Shown here: positions 1 to 8,701 of the stretch, one piece after another
Position numbering within the stretch: position 1 is the stretch's first letter
Layout of the letters: each line of letters begins with the position of its first letter
Assembly: GCF_021800405.1 (NCBI RefSeq)
Contig: NZ_CP084550.1
Span: 3,844,001-3,908,000 of the forward strand
DNA: 64,000 nt
DNA from: Arthrobacter sp. FW306-07-I
GTDB lineage: Bacteria > Actinomycetota > Actinomycetes > Actinomycetales > Micrococcaceae
Direction of reading: 5' to 3'
Made by a program: the position numbers and the translations under genes
Notes under the pieces: model-generated
Told to the model about the DNA's origin: nothing
Database searches by the model: none
Seen by the model: the letters and a program-made list of their open reading frames with translations, nothing else

Positions 1-2
1 AC

Positions 3-1856
3 GGCGGGTTCCTCACCGAAGCGGTCCGCGGCCTCACCGGACTCCGCCGTGACCCCGGCACGGAGGTGCGGGAGGCGCAGGTCGCCGGCCGCCCCACTCC
101 CCCGTTGGACACCTGGAACCCGGAAGTCTCGGCCCGCCTGCACCTGATCCCCACCTGGGGCGACTACACCCTCAGCCAACTCAGTGCGGACGGCTTCGAA
201 CTGCGCAAGCGCACTGCCGCCGGCCACGGCTGGGTGGGCATCTTCGGCGGAACCCGCTCGGCGGGATTCTGCTCCCTGAGCGACTCCCAGGGTGGCCTGG
301 GCGTGGGGATCAAGGACTTCTGGCAGTCCCATCCAGGGCAGCTGGACATCCGCGGCGCCGCCACCGGCGAAGCAACGCTTACGGCCTGGCTCTACTCGCC
401 CGAAGCGCAGCCGATGGACCTGCGGTTCTACCACGACGGCCTGGGCCAGGACACGTTCGCCGAACAGCTGGAGGGCCTCGAGATTACGTATGAGGACTAC
501 GAACCGGGCTTCGGCAACCCTAAGGGCATTGCCCGCACGCATGAGTTAACCCTGTTCGCCTATGAAGCCACCCCGTCCACCGAAGGCCTGGCCGCAGATG
601 CTGCCTCCGCTTCCACCCCCGCTCTCCTGCAGGCCACGCCGGAATACCTGCACTCGGTGGGGGTGTTCGGCGACTGGATGCCAGTGGACCGGAGCACCCC
701 GGCCCGGGCCCGCCTGGAGGACCACCTGGACTTCCTGTTCAACTTCTACGCCGGTCAGGTAGAGCAGCGGCGGTGGTACGGCTTCTGGAACTACGGCGAC
801 GTGATGCACACCTACGACTTCGACCGTCACGTATGGCGCTACGACATCGGCGGCTACGCCTGGGACAATTCCGAACTCTCCCCCGATCTCTGGCTCTGGT
901 ACTCCTACCTGCGCTCGGGCCGGGCGGACATCTTCCGCTTCGCCGAGGCCATGACCCGGCATACGGGCGAGGTGGACGTCTACCATCTCGGCCCCTGGAA
1001 GGGCCTGGGGTCGCGGCACAACGTCCAGCACTGGGGCTGCAGCGCCAAGCAGCTGCGGATCAGCACCCCCGCCTACCGCCGTTTCTACTACTACCTGACC
1101 GCCGACGAGCGCACCGGGGACCTGCTGACGGAACTGGTGGACAGCGACCAGAACTTCCTGGGCCTGGACCCGGTCCGCAAGGTCCGCCCGGACGCCGCCA
1201 CCTACCGGCCCGACCGCCGGGCATTGGGCGTGGGGCTCGGCACGGACTGGGGCTCACTTGCGGCCACCTGGCTGACGGACTGGGAACGCACCGGCAATCC
1301 GCGCTCCCGCGACCGGTTGCTGGGCACCATGGCGGACATCGGCGCGCTCAAGTACGGCTTCCTCACAGGCGAAGCACTGTACGACCTGGACAAGGGCCGG
1401 TTCGATACCGGCCGCGAGCAGATGTCAGTGTCGCACCTCAGTGCCGTGTTCGGGCTGGTGGAGATCTGCAGCGAACTGGTGGACCTGGTGGACGATCCGG
1501 AGTTCGAGCGGGCCTGGCTGCAGTACTGCCGCCTGTTCCTGGCCACCAAGGAGGAGCAGGTGGAAGCCGTGGGCCAACCGCTTGAGGGCATCTACCTCAC
1601 GCAGGCGCACAGCCGGCTCACGGCTTATGCCGCCGCGCGGTTGCAGGACCGTGACCTTGCGGCCAGGACCTGGGAGAGCTTCGCCGAGGGCGGGGAGCAC
1701 CTGAACCACGAATCCGCGTTCACGCTGCGGAAGATCGAGCCGCCGCACGTGCTGTTGCCTGTGGATGAGGCGCCCACCGTTTCCACCAATGACACCGCGC
1801 AGTTCGGGCTTGCGGTCATCCAGAACCTGGCCCTGGTGGGCGACCACCTGGACTGA
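3..1856 (+). CDS. exo-rhamnogalacturonan lyase family protein (PcRGLX/YetA-like), 5' end outside window
   Basis: The frame is open from base 3 with no convincing start inside the window, so the N-terminus lies to the left; 617 residues remain. The visible part is rich in aromatic residues (for example YGFWNYGDVMHTYDF and HNVQHWGCSAKQLR), with a beta-rich first third followed by an all-helical region, the layout expected for the central beta-sandwich and C-terminal toroid of the PcRGLX/YetA family. Members cleave rhamnogalacturonan I exolytically and are usually secreted; no signal peptide can be judged here. The call rests on recognition of the family plus the PL11 rhamnogalacturonan lyase 2.2 kb downstream, which supports a pectin-degradation locus. 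A hairpin terminator follows the stop. Confidence 0.65.
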   Translation, partial: GGFLTEAVRGLTGLRRDPGTEVREAQVAGRPTPPLDTWNPEVSARLHLIPTWGDYTLSQLSADGFELRKRTAAGHGWVGIFGGTRSAGFCSLSDSQGGLGVGIKDFWQSHPGQLDIRGAATGEATLTAWLYSPEAQPMDLRFYHDGLGQDTFAEQLEGLEITYEDYEPGFGNPKGIARTHELTLFAYEATPSTEGLAADAASASTPALLQATPEYLHSVGVFGDWMPVDRSTPARARLEDHLDFLFNFYAGQVEQRRWYGFWNYGDVMHTYDFDRHVWRYDIGGYAWDNSELSPDLWLWYSYLRSGRADIFRFAEAMTRHTGEVDVYHLGPWKGLGSRHNVQHWGCSAKQLRISTPAYRRFYYYLTADERTGDLLTELVDSDQNFLGLDPVRKVRPDAATYRPDRRALGVGLGTDWGSLAATWLTDWERTGNPRSRDRLLGTMADIGALKYGFLTGEALYDLDKGRFDTGREQMSVSHLSAVFGLVEICSELVDLVDDPEFERAWLQYCRLFLATKEEQVEAVGQPLEGIYLTQAHSRLTAYAAARLQDRDLAARTWESFAEGGEHLNHESAFTLRKIEPPHVLLPVDEAPTVSTNDTAQFGLAVIQNLALVGDHLD

Positions 1857-1880
1857 CGCAACGTTCCCAGCCAGAAACCA

Positions 1881-1932
1881 ACGACGGCGGCACCCGGCTT
1901 TGATTCCAAGGAAGGCCAGGTGCCGCCGTCGT
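1881..1932 (+). terminator. Hairpin terminator after the rhamnogalacturonan lyase gene
   Basis: A 14-bp perfect inverted repeat (ACGACGGCGGCACC, 1881-1894, with its complement 1919-1932) closes a 24-nt loop that can itself pair further. It is followed by CCGTTTTA. It lies 25 bases after the stop codon at 1856. Confidence 0.6.
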
Positions 1933-2104
1933 CCGTTTTACCCGCCTCGCGCGGAGGAAGATAACGGCCGCATAACGCCCTTTTGGGGCGCCCACAGAAG
2001 TTACGCACTCGACGCCTGCCACCTGTTTACACCCGCTTTAAGCCCGCCATAGGGTGCTGCACCTAAACAAGGTTGAAAGCGACCTTGGGAAGGGAAAGAG
2101 CACC

Positions 2105-2836
2105 ATGAAGAGCAAGATTGCGGTCATGGCCTTGGCCGCCCTGAGCTTGATCCTGGCCTTGCTGGCCGGGGGTCCAGCCGCATCAGCCCAAGCCGCCGAC
2201 AAGCCACTGATTGGCCTGACCTTTGACGACGGTCCTTCGCCCCAACGCACCGCCTTTGTCCTCGATGTCCTCAAACAAAAGGGCGTCAAGGCAACATTTT
2301 TCCTCCAGGGCTCCCACGTCCAGCAGTATCCCGACCTCGTCCGGCGGATCAAAGCCGAGGGACATGTGATCGGCAACCACTCGTGGAACCACCCAAACTT
2401 CCCCGACCTGAACCAAACCAGCCAAAAGCAGGAGGTTGACCGCACCAACGCCGCCATCAAGTCCATCACCGGTACGACACCCAAACTCATGCGCTTCCCG
2501 TTCGGCAACAGCACCCCATACTCCCTGAACTACATCAGGAGCATTGGCATGAGCGGCGGAATCCAATGGCACTGGGAGGTCGGCGAACCGGGCGATTACG
2601 AGTGCCCCGGCGCAGCCGGAGTCCAGAAGTACGTGATGGATGAGGTTGCCCCCGGTGCGATCATCCTGCTCCACGACGGCAACGACGTCCTGTCCTGCCC
2701 CGCCTCGCAATGGGACTACCTGGCCAGAACCATTGACGCAATCCGGGCCAAGGGCTACGACCTCGGCGTGGTGGCCCCTTCCTCCACACCCAGCAACCTC
2801 AACGAGGGCTCGTATGGCGTCGTGGTGGCGCCCTAG
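2105..2836 (+). CDS. Secreted polysaccharide deacetylase (NodB domain, CE4)
   Basis: A 243-residue protein with a signal peptide (hydrophobic core near residues 8-22, likely cleavage after ASAQA near residue 30). It carries the NodB/CE4 motifs in order: TFDDGPSP (Asp41-Asp42), HVIGNHSWNHPN (metal ligands His92 and His96 together with Asp42), MRFPFG near 130, and the late IILLHDG motif with His190. CE4 enzymes remove N- or O-acetyl groups from chitin, peptidoglycan or xylan; the substrate is not evident here. The ATG at 2105 is preferred over in-frame upstream codons because GGGAAAG lies at good spacing and the signal peptide starts there. A small GC hairpin follows the stop. Confidence 0.85.
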   Translation: MKSKIAVMALAALSLILALLAGGPAASAQAADKPLIGLTFDDGPSPQRTAFVLDVLKQKGVKATFFLQGSHVQQYPDLVRRIKAEGHVIGNHSWNHPNFPDLNQTSQKQEVDRTNAAIKSITGTTPKLMRFPFGNSTPYSLNYIRSIGMSGGIQWHWEVGEPGDYECPGAAGVQKYVMDEVAPGAIILLHDGNDVLSCPASQWDYLARTIDAIRAKGYDLGVVAPSSTPSNLNEGSYGVVVAP

Positions 2837-2843
2837 GTAGGGC

Positions 2844-2860
2844 AAGCCCCGCCGGGGTTT
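2844..2860 (+). terminator. Short GC hairpin after the deacetylase gene
   Basis: AAGCCCC pairs with GGGGTTT around a GCC loop (one G-T pair), followed after three bases by CTTTT. It sits 8 bases after the deacetylase stop. Confidence 0.45.
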
Positions 2861-2973
2861 CACCTTTTGCACCACCCGCTCTGGAAACCGAAGCAACCAA
2901 AAGGTATGTTGGTAAGCATGCTGATGATTTTTACCAAATCATCAGTTCCCGGTAACAAAGCGAAGGAGACGTT

Positions 2974-3933
2974 ATGAGCACGAAGGTGGAAAAACGCATT
3001 CTGGTGAACGTACCGGTGAGCACGGCTTATAACCAGTGGACCCAGTTCGAGGAGTTCCCCCACTTTATGGGCGGCGTCAAGAGCGTTACGCAACTCAGCG
3101 ACGAGAGGCTGGAGTGGGTGGCCGAGATCGGCGGCGTCCGCCGGCAGTGGGAAGCCAGGATCCTTGAGCAGGTCCCGGACCGCAGGGTTGCCTGGGCCGC
3201 CACCGAAGGCGCCACGAACGCCGGCGCAGTGGACTTCGAGGACGTGGGAGGCGGCCAGACCTCCATCCAGCTGACCCTCGAATACGAGCCCGAAGGCGTG
3301 ATCGAGAAGGTGGGCGACAAGCTCAACGTCGTCGACCGCCAGGCCGAATCGGACCTGCAGAAGTTCAAGGAATTCATCGAGGACGAGGGATACGCGAGCG
3401 GTGCCTGGCGTGGATCCGTCAACGCCGGTTCCGCTGTGGGCACCCCCGGTGTTGAACACGCCGGCGCCTCCCGCGGTGATTCCGGCAAGGCGGGCGTCTC
3501 CGGCAAGGTTGCGGCCGGCGTAGGCCTGGCGGCGGCCGCGGGTGCAGCGGCAGCCATGGCGGCCAGCGGCAACAAGGACAAGACCGAGACTGCCGACGTG
3601 ACCGTTACCGAGACCACCCCCGTGGTTCCGGCGGAACCGGTTGTTCCGGCTGAGCCGCTCACCACCGGCGCCACGGCCGGCGCAGCGGACGCGGGCACCG
3701 GAGTTCCCGCGGCGGGCACGACGGCGGCTGCCGGTTCCTCCGGTTCCGTCGCCGATCTGGATGACAGCCGGATCGGGCATACGTTCGACCAGACCAACGG
3801 CCTGGTGGATACTACCGGCGAGTCGGACGAGACACTCGAAGGCGAGAACCTGAGCGCCGGCGAACGGCGCGAAGGTGATCGCGGCACCGAAGGCGGCTTG
3901 CCGCCTGTCGGCGGCAACCTCGGCGGTCACTGA
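2974..3933 (+). CDS. SRPBCC (polyketide cyclase/dehydrase-like) protein with long low-complexity tail
   Basis: The N-terminal 145 residues form a SRPBCC/START-like lipid-binding fold: an opening beta strand (VEKRILVNVPVSTAYNQW), FEEFPHFMGGVKSV and a closing long helix. Relatives are often annotated as cyclase/dehydrase and possibly bind hydrophobic ligands; no catalytic role can be assigned. From about residue 150 the sequence changes to Ala/Gly/Thr/Pro-rich low complexity, with a short Ala-rich hydrophobic stretch near 170-195 and PAEPVVPAEP repeats, then an acidic end. The start at 2974 has GAAGGAG at good distance. The gene stands alone and ends at a two-way terminator shared with the convergent PL11 gene. 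Confidence 0.75.
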   Translation: MSTKVEKRILVNVPVSTAYNQWTQFEEFPHFMGGVKSVTQLSDERLEWVAEIGGVRRQWEARILEQVPDRRVAWAATEGATNAGAVDFEDVGGGQTSIQLTLEYEPEGVIEKVGDKLNVVDRQAESDLQKFKEFIEDEGYASGAWRGSVNAGSAVGTPGVEHAGASRGDSGKAGVSGKVAAGVGLAAAAGAAAAMAASGNKDKTETADVTVTETTPVVPAEPVVPAEPLTTGATAGAADAGTGVPAAGTTAAAGSSGSVADLDDSRIGHTFDQTNGLVDTTGESDETLEGENLSAGERREGDRGTEGGLPPVGGNLGGH

Positions 3934-3981
3934 CCCCGCCGGATCTCCGACCCGCCCGGTCGCTGATCCAGCCCAAAAGCA

Positions 3982-4016
3982 AGCGCCGCCCGCCTTCCCC
4001 CGAGGCGGGCGGCGCT
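3982..4016. terminator. Bidirectional terminator between SRPBCC gene and PL11 lyase gene
   Basis: A 14-bp perfect stem (AGCGCCGCCCGCCT, 3982-3995, and its complement 4003-4016) with a 7-nt loop. It is followed by TCTTG on the plus side and by TTGCTTTTGG on the minus side, and lies between two convergent genes. Confidence 0.7.
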
Positions 4017-4033
4017 CTTGCGTCCGGGAAGGT

Positions 4034-6040
4034 TTACTTCGTCTTGCCTGCGTAGAAGACAGCCGGTGCGGCCGGGGCCTGCATTCCCTCGCCGATGAAG
4101 AAGCTCGGGTGCGGCGGCTGGTTGTAGCCGACCGTTTCGCGCGCCACGCCGGTGCGGTACATGGGGTCATGCATCAGGGTGCGGAGCCGGACCTCGGTGG
4201 GCGAAGTTGTGGTGTAAATCCGCAGTTCGCTGCTGTCCGCCGATGGGTACACCAGCTCCTCGCGCCAATCCCCCAGCAGGTCCGCCTGTAGCGACGGGTT
4301 ACCCTTGGTGTGGTTGTTGGTGCGGGCGCCGGCGGCGGTCAGCAGCCGTTCGCTGGTTTCAGTTTCCCAGTTCCACTTGGAGATGGTGGGTACGCCCATG
4401 CCCGCGTTGGCGTCGAAGTCATGGTCAACGATCTCGCGCAGCAGGTCGCCGTCCCACCACGCCATGAAGTTGGCGGCGGGGATCTTGTCCGAAATCCGCT
4501 CCCCCTTGGCCGACATCAGGAATCCGACGGGTGAGTTCCAGGCGGCGTCGCCGCCCACTGCCCAGCTTTCAGAGCCGGGGAACCGGGGGTCAATATCTCC
4601 GGTGGCGCCGCGGCCCGTGTCCTTGACAGCGGGGATGCTCCAGAGGACTTCACCAGTGGCGGCGTCGCGGAAAGTGGCGCCCCGGTTGCCGCTGGCGCTC
4701 ATGCTCTCGTGCACAGCAAAGGTTTCCAGGCCGGGCCGCGAGGGGTCCAGGTCGCCGGTATGGATGGCGTCGCCATGCCCGAGCTCGGTGTTGTACAGCG
4801 GCGTCCCGTCGTCGTCGATGGTCATGGAGCCGAAGACGAACTCGTCCTTGCCGTCCTGGTCCACGTCCGCCACGGACAGGTTGTGGTTGCCCTGGCCCTT
4901 GTACTCGGCACCCGCCACGTCGGAGTCGAACTTCCAGCGCTTGACCAGCTTGCCGTTCACCAGGTCATAGGTAACCAGCACGGTGCGGGTGTAGTAGCCG
5001 CGGCTGAACATCATGGACGGGTGTTCGCCGTCCAGGTATGCCACTCCAGCGAGGAAACGGTCCACGCGGTTGCCGTAGTTGTCCCCCCAGGCCGCAACGC
5101 TGCCGCGCGGCGGGTCGTACGGAACGGTGTCCATGATGGTGCCGGCGGCGCCGTTGAATACCGTGAGGAACTCGGGCCCGGACAGGACGTAGCCGGCGCT
5201 GTTGCGGTAATCGGCCGCGGGGTCGCCGATGACCGTACCGGCGTTGTCAGTGGTGCCGTCCGCAGTCTTGAAGGCCACTTCGGCCTTGCCGTCCCCGTCA
5301 AAGTCGTAGGCGAGCATCTGGGTGTAGTGGGCGCCGGCGCGGATGTTGCGGCCCAGGTCGATCCGCCACAGCCTGGTGCCGTCCATCTTGTACGCGTCCA
5401 CGTAGACGTTGCCCGTGTGGCCGGACTTGGAGTTGTCCTGCGCGTTGGAAGGGTTCCAGAGCTGGATGATTTCGTAGGCACCGTCGCCGTCCAGATCCGC
5501 CACGCTGGAGTCGTTGGCGCTGTAGGTGTACGGCTTTCCATCCTTGCTGACGCCATCGGCCGGCTTATCCAGCTTGATGGGCAGGTAGTTCTGGGCCAGC
5601 GGGGTGAATTCGGCGCTGAGTTTGTCCTGCCCGTTGCCATTGCCCACGGTCTTGATGACGTACTTGGAGTCGGCCTTGCCGTCCGGATCCAGGTACGTGG
5701 TGGTGTCCCGGATCGGCTCGTCGGTAATGATGGCACCGTCACGGATCACTTGGAACCCAACGCTGTCCTTGTCCAGGCCCAGCATGCGCCAGCCCAGCGA
5801 AACACCCTGACCGGTCAGGACGGCAACCGGGGCACGGTCGAGGTTTTCCACCTGCCGGGTGAGGCCTGGACCTGCGGGGGCAGCGGGAGAGGCAGGGTTT
5901 CCTGCGCCTGGATCAGCGGCGGCAAGCGGGACACCGGTGAAGGCCAGAACAGCCGCGGTAAGGGTAGCCGCCGCTGCCGGCGCCGCCTTCCAAGCCCTGC
6001 CCGCCAGAGTTTTTGGGGAATGAATTGAGGGGTTTGCCAA
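4034..6040 (-). CDS. Secreted rhamnogalacturonan lyase (polysaccharide lyase family 11)
   Basis: About 668 residues. After the signal peptide comes an Fn3-like start (LDRAPVAVLTGQGVSLGWRM) and then an eight-bladed propeller with repeated Ca-binding blades such as DLDGDGAYE, DFDGDGKAE and DVDQDGKDE, typical of PL11 enzymes (YesW/YesX type) that cut the rhamnogalacturonan I backbone by beta-elimination. The frame extends upstream to an ATG at 6106. I prefer the TTG at 6040, because AAAGGAG sits 8 bases before it and the signal peptide (positive end, Ala/Leu core, LAAA cleavage) then starts correctly. Palindromic LacI-like sites lie just upstream, so sugar-responsive repression is likely. Confidence 0.88.
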   Translation of the reverse strand: MANPSIHSPKTLAGRAWKAAPAAAATLTAAVLAFTGVPLAAADPGAGNPASPAAPAGPGLTRQVENLDRAPVAVLTGQGVSLGWRMLGLDKDSVGFQVIRDGAIITDEPIRDTTTYLDPDGKADSKYVIKTVGNGNGQDKLSAEFTPLAQNYLPIKLDKPADGVSKDGKPYTYSANDSSVADLDGDGAYEIIQLWNPSNAQDNSKSGHTGNVYVDAYKMDGTRLWRIDLGRNIRAGAHYTQMLAYDFDGDGKAEVAFKTADGTTDNAGTVIGDPAADYRNSAGYVLSGPEFLTVFNGAAGTIMDTVPYDPPRGSVAAWGDNYGNRVDRFLAGVAYLDGEHPSMMFSRGYYTRTVLVTYDLVNGKLVKRWKFDSDVAGAEYKGQGNHNLSVADVDQDGKDEFVFGSMTIDDDGTPLYNTELGHGDAIHTGDLDPSRPGLETFAVHESMSASGNRGATFRDAATGEVLWSIPAVKDTGRGATGDIDPRFPGSESWAVGGDAAWNSPVGFLMSAKGERISDKIPAANFMAWWDGDLLREIVDHDFDANAGMGVPTISKWNWETETSERLLTAAGARTNNHTKGNPSLQADLLGDWREELVYPSADSSELRIYTTTSPTEVRLRTLMHDPMYRTGVARETVGYNQPPHPSFFIGEGMQAPAAPAVFYAGKTK

Positions 6041-6089
6041 AAGAACATCTCCTTTGATGCAGCGGCGGCTGAGTCCGCCACTGTCTTTT

Positions 6090-6101
6090 TGAAACGTTTC
6101 A
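6090..6101. promoter_or_regulatory. LacI-family operator, perfect 12-bp palindrome upstream of PL11 gene
   Basis: TGAAACGTTTCA is a perfect palindrome with the central CG typical of LacI/GalR operators. It lies 50 bases upstream of the preferred PL11 start, in the expected leader or promoter zone. The LacI-type regulator at 26-27 kb is one candidate to bind it, but there is no direct link. Confidence 0.6.
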
Positions 6102-6155
6102 TTCATAGAGCGTTATTGACCCATCGCGAGTGGTTTGGAGGGGTGCGGACTACGA

Positions 6156-6167
6156 GGAAGCGCTTTC
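6156..6167. promoter_or_regulatory. Second LacI-like palindromic box upstream of PL11 gene
   Basis: GGAAGCGCTTTC has a palindromic AAGCGCTT core and resembles LacI or CRE-type operators. It sits 66 bases from the perfect palindrome at 6090, close to six helical turns, which would allow a two-site loop. A possible minus-strand promoter (TTGACC, 18 bp, TAGACC) lies just upstream of it. Confidence 0.4.
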
Positions 6168-6243
6168 TGCCCTCTAGGTCTATCAGCGTCTGACAAACCC
6201 GGTCAAGGGGTTTGACCGAAAGTGATTGGGAGAATATGTTCTT

Positions 6244-6744
6244 TTAGGGTTGCTTCTGCACATGCCCCTTCTCCGCGGCAGCCTGCAGCAGCGGCACAGT
6301 CCGGGTGGGCATTACTTCGACCAGGGACATGGCGGTACTGGTGCGTACGACGCCGTCAATCGCCAGCATCGCGTTGGTGATCCGATGCAGGTCGGCCGGG
6401 TCCCTCGCGGCCACCTTGGCGAGCAGGTCTGCATCCCCGGTGGTGGCATGCATCTCGATGATTTCCGGGATGGTCTGCAGCGCCGCGACGGCGATGTCAC
6501 TTGAGGACTGGCTGATGGAAATGGAGATGAACGCGATGAGCGGCAGGCCCAACGCTGCTGTCCGGACCCGTTGGCTGAAGGGGGCCAAGCTGCCGTCGCT
6601 GGCCAGGCGGCGGAGCCGGGCGTGGACAGTATTGCGTGCCACCCCCAGTGTTCTGGAGAGGGACAGGACCGTCGCGTGCGGGTCACTGTCCAGTGTGAGG
6701 AGGATCTCTGCGTCCAGCGCGTCAATGAGGTGCATACTGAGCAT
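6244..6744 (-). CDS. Lrp/AsnC-family transcriptional regulator
   Basis: Taken from the ATG at 6744, 166 residues (an ATG at 6735 is an equal alternative; the frame reaches further upstream but would then overlap the divergent promoter). The N-terminus is a winged helix (IDALDAEILLTLDSDPHATV, then LSRTLGVARNTVHARLRRL), followed by an RAM/AsnC ligand-binding domain with ISISISQSSSD and the HATTGDADLLAKV turn where amino acids usually bind. It is divergent from an aminotransferase gene with an 80-bp gap, so autoregulation and control of that gene are likely. Confidence 0.85.
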   Translation of the reverse strand: MLSMHLIDALDAEILLTLDSDPHATVLSLSRTLGVARNTVHARLRRLASDGSLAPFSQRVRTAALGLPLIAFISISISQSSSDIAVAALQTIPEIIEMHATTGDADLLAKVAARDPADLHRITNAMLAIDGVVRTSTAMSLVEVMPTRTVPLLQAAAEKGHVQKQP

Positions 6745-6827
6745 TTTGCCACTCAAGCGCAGCTCAACTACTGGATCTGTCCTGCCCAATACACCCCTGT
6801 TGCGCAAACTTCCCGAACTCCCGCACC

Positions 6828-7931
6828 ATGCTGTCCATGACCAGCACCCTTTCCGAAGCCGCGGCACCCGAGGTCCGCGCCGCCGTCGCCCAACTCCCCG
6901 CCTACGTGGCCGGCAAGAGCGCGCAGTCCGACCTGACCGCCGCCCTTGCCTCGAATGAAAGCCACTTTCCTCCCCTGCCGTCCGTCATCACGGCGATTTC
7001 CGCCGAGGCAGACCGTATCCACCGGTACCCCAGCATGGGTGCGGTGGAGGCCCGTGAAGCCATTGCCGGGCACTTCGGCGTCAGCCCTGAGGAAATTGCG
7101 GCCGGCCCGGGAAGCTCGGGTGTACTGCAGCAGATCATCTCGGCCGTCTGCGGGCACGGTGACGAGGTGGTTTACGCCTGGCGGTCCTTCGAGGCGTATC
7201 CCATCCTGGTGGCGGTGGCCGGAGCCGTTTCGGTGCCCGTACCGCTGCTGGCAAGCGAACACCACGACCTTCCGGCCATGGCGGCTGCCATCACCGATCG
7301 CACCCGCCTGGTGATCCTGTGCTCGCCGAACAATCCCACCGGCGTGTCCATCAACCCGGAGGCACTGGAAGAGTTCCTGCAGTCCGTGCCCCCGCGGGTG
7401 CTGGTAGTGCTGGACGAGGCGTACGTCGAGTTTCAGCGCGGCCCCGGCGTGGACTCACTGGACTTCTACCGCCGCTACCCAAACCTCTGCATCCTGCGGA
7501 CCTTCTCCAAAGCGTACGGGCTGGCCGGGCTGCGGATCGGCTACGCCATTGCCCGTCCCGGTATCGCCGAAGGCCTCCGCCGCACGGCCGTTCCGTTCGG
7601 CGTGAACCGGATGGCGCAGGCCGCCGCGGTTGCCTCACTCGCTGCCGCGGACGAGATCCTGGAGCGGACCGGGGCCGTGGCGCAGGAACGAACCCGGGTC
7701 ATCCAGGCCCTCCGCGGCTACGGCTGGGACGTGCCGGACAGCCAGGCCAACTTCTACTGGATCCGCGTCTCCGACGAACTGCGGGAACGGCTCCTGGATG
7801 CACTGTCCGGGGCCGACATCCTTGCCCGCGGTTATGCCGTCGACGGCGTGCGGATCACTCTGGCCGACGCGGCCACCAATGACCGCGTGCTGGCGGTCCT
7901 GGCCGACCGCGAGAGGTTTGTGTCCCGGTGA
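6828..7931 (+). CDS. Histidinol-phosphate/aromatic aminotransferase family (PLP fold type I)
   Basis: A 367-residue PLP aminotransferase of the HisC/aromatic type. Visible are ASNES near 42, the substrate-loop RYPSMG, SPNNPTG near 166-172, the cofactor Asp in VLDEAYVEF (196) and the Schiff-base lysine in TFSKAYGLAGLRIGYA (Lys228). Reactions are amino transfer from glutamate to imidazole-acetol phosphate or aromatic keto acids. Absence of other his genes nearby and the divergent AsnC regulator favour an aromatic amino acid role. A second ATG at 6837 is possible. Its stop overlaps the GTG start of the downstream YitT-type gene, so the two are translationally coupled. Confidence 0.82.
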   Translation: MLSMTSTLSEAAAPEVRAAVAQLPAYVAGKSAQSDLTAALASNESHFPPLPSVITAISAEADRIHRYPSMGAVEAREAIAGHFGVSPEEIAAGPGSSGVLQQIISAVCGHGDEVVYAWRSFEAYPILVAVAGAVSVPVPLLASEHHDLPAMAAAITDRTRLVILCSPNNPTGVSINPEALEEFLQSVPPRVLVVLDEAYVEFQRGPGVDSLDFYRRYPNLCILRTFSKAYGLAGLRIGYAIARPGIAEGLRRTAVPFGVNRMAQAAAVASLAAADEILERTGAVAQERTRVIQALRGYGWDVPDSQANFYWIRVSDELRERLLDALSGADILARGYAVDGVRITLADAATNDRVLAVLADRERFVSR

Positions 7932-8617
7932 GCACCTCCACGAGACTTCCCGCTGACGCAACCGTCGCTGCCCCGGCCCGGCAGGTGGAAGAGCCGACGA
8001 CGGCAGGTTCCGCGCCGCCGTCGGCCGCCCGCCACTCCGTGGTTGAGGATGTCCTGGGCATCCTGACGGGCACGTTCGCCGCATCGCTGGGGCTGTTCCT
8101 GCTCAAGTCCAGCGGTGCCGTCACCGGCGGCACCGCCGGGCTGGCGCTGCTGCTGAGCTACTCGGTGGCGCTGCCGTTCGGCGTCATCTTCTTCTCGGTC
8201 AACCTGCCGTTCTTCGTGCTGGCGGTGTGGAAGAAAGGCTGGAACTTCGCCCTCCGCACCGGCGCGGCAATTGCCCTGGTGTCCCTGATGGCCAGCCTGC
8301 ACCCGGCGGCCCTGGGGTCGCTGCACATCGACCCCCTGTATGGCGTGCTGGGCGGAAACCTGCTGGCCGGAGTCGGACTGCTGATCCTGTTCCGGCACCA
8401 GTCAAGCCTGGGCGGCTTCAACATCCTGGCCCTGCTGCTGCAGGAGAAGCTGAAATGGCGGGCCGGGTATGTGCAGATGGTGCTGGACGTGGCCATCGTG
8501 GTGGCGTCGCTCGTGCTCGTTCCACCGCTGATGGTGCTGCTGTCCGCTGCAGGCGCCACCCTCTTGAACCTTATTCTCGCGCTGAACCACCGGCCGGGGC
8601 GCTATCTGGGAAAGTAG
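7928..8617 (+). CDS. YitT-family multipass membrane protein
   Basis: A 229-residue protein starting at a GTG that overlaps the upstream stop (GTGA). After a 38-residue soluble N-terminus come about five or six hydrophobic segments: VLGILTGTFAASLGLFLL, SGAVTGGTAGLALLLSY, FGVIFFSVNLPFFVLAVW, GAAIALVSLMASL, LLAGVGLLILF and VVASLVLVPPLMVLL. The GAVTGGTAGLALLLS segment and the later SSLGGFNILALLLQ repeat match the YitT/DUF161 layout. Substrate is unknown; coupling to an aminotransferase gene hints at amino acid or keto acid movement, but this is inference only. Confidence 0.72.
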   Translation: MSTSTRLPADATVAAPARQVEEPTTAGSAPPSAARHSVVEDVLGILTGTFAASLGLFLLKSSGAVTGGTAGLALLLSYSVALPFGVIFFSVNLPFFVLAVWKKGWNFALRTGAAIALVSLMASLHPAALGSLHIDPLYGVLGGNLLAGVGLLILFRHQSSLGGFNILALLLQEKLKWRAGYVQMVLDVAIVVASLVLVPPLMVLLSAAGATLLNLILALNHRPGRYLGK

Positions 8618-8701
8618 GCACCCGAAAGTAGGCAGGGACCAGCCCTTTTATTCCCCTGGACCGGCTGAAATATCTCGGCGGGGGGCGGTGTTGCCGCCCA
8701 T

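Noticed and set aside
2860..4170. Minus-strand frame of about 436 codons opposite the SRPBCC gene
   Set aside because: No domain, no ribosome site, and the plus-strand SRPBCC protein explains the codon pattern.
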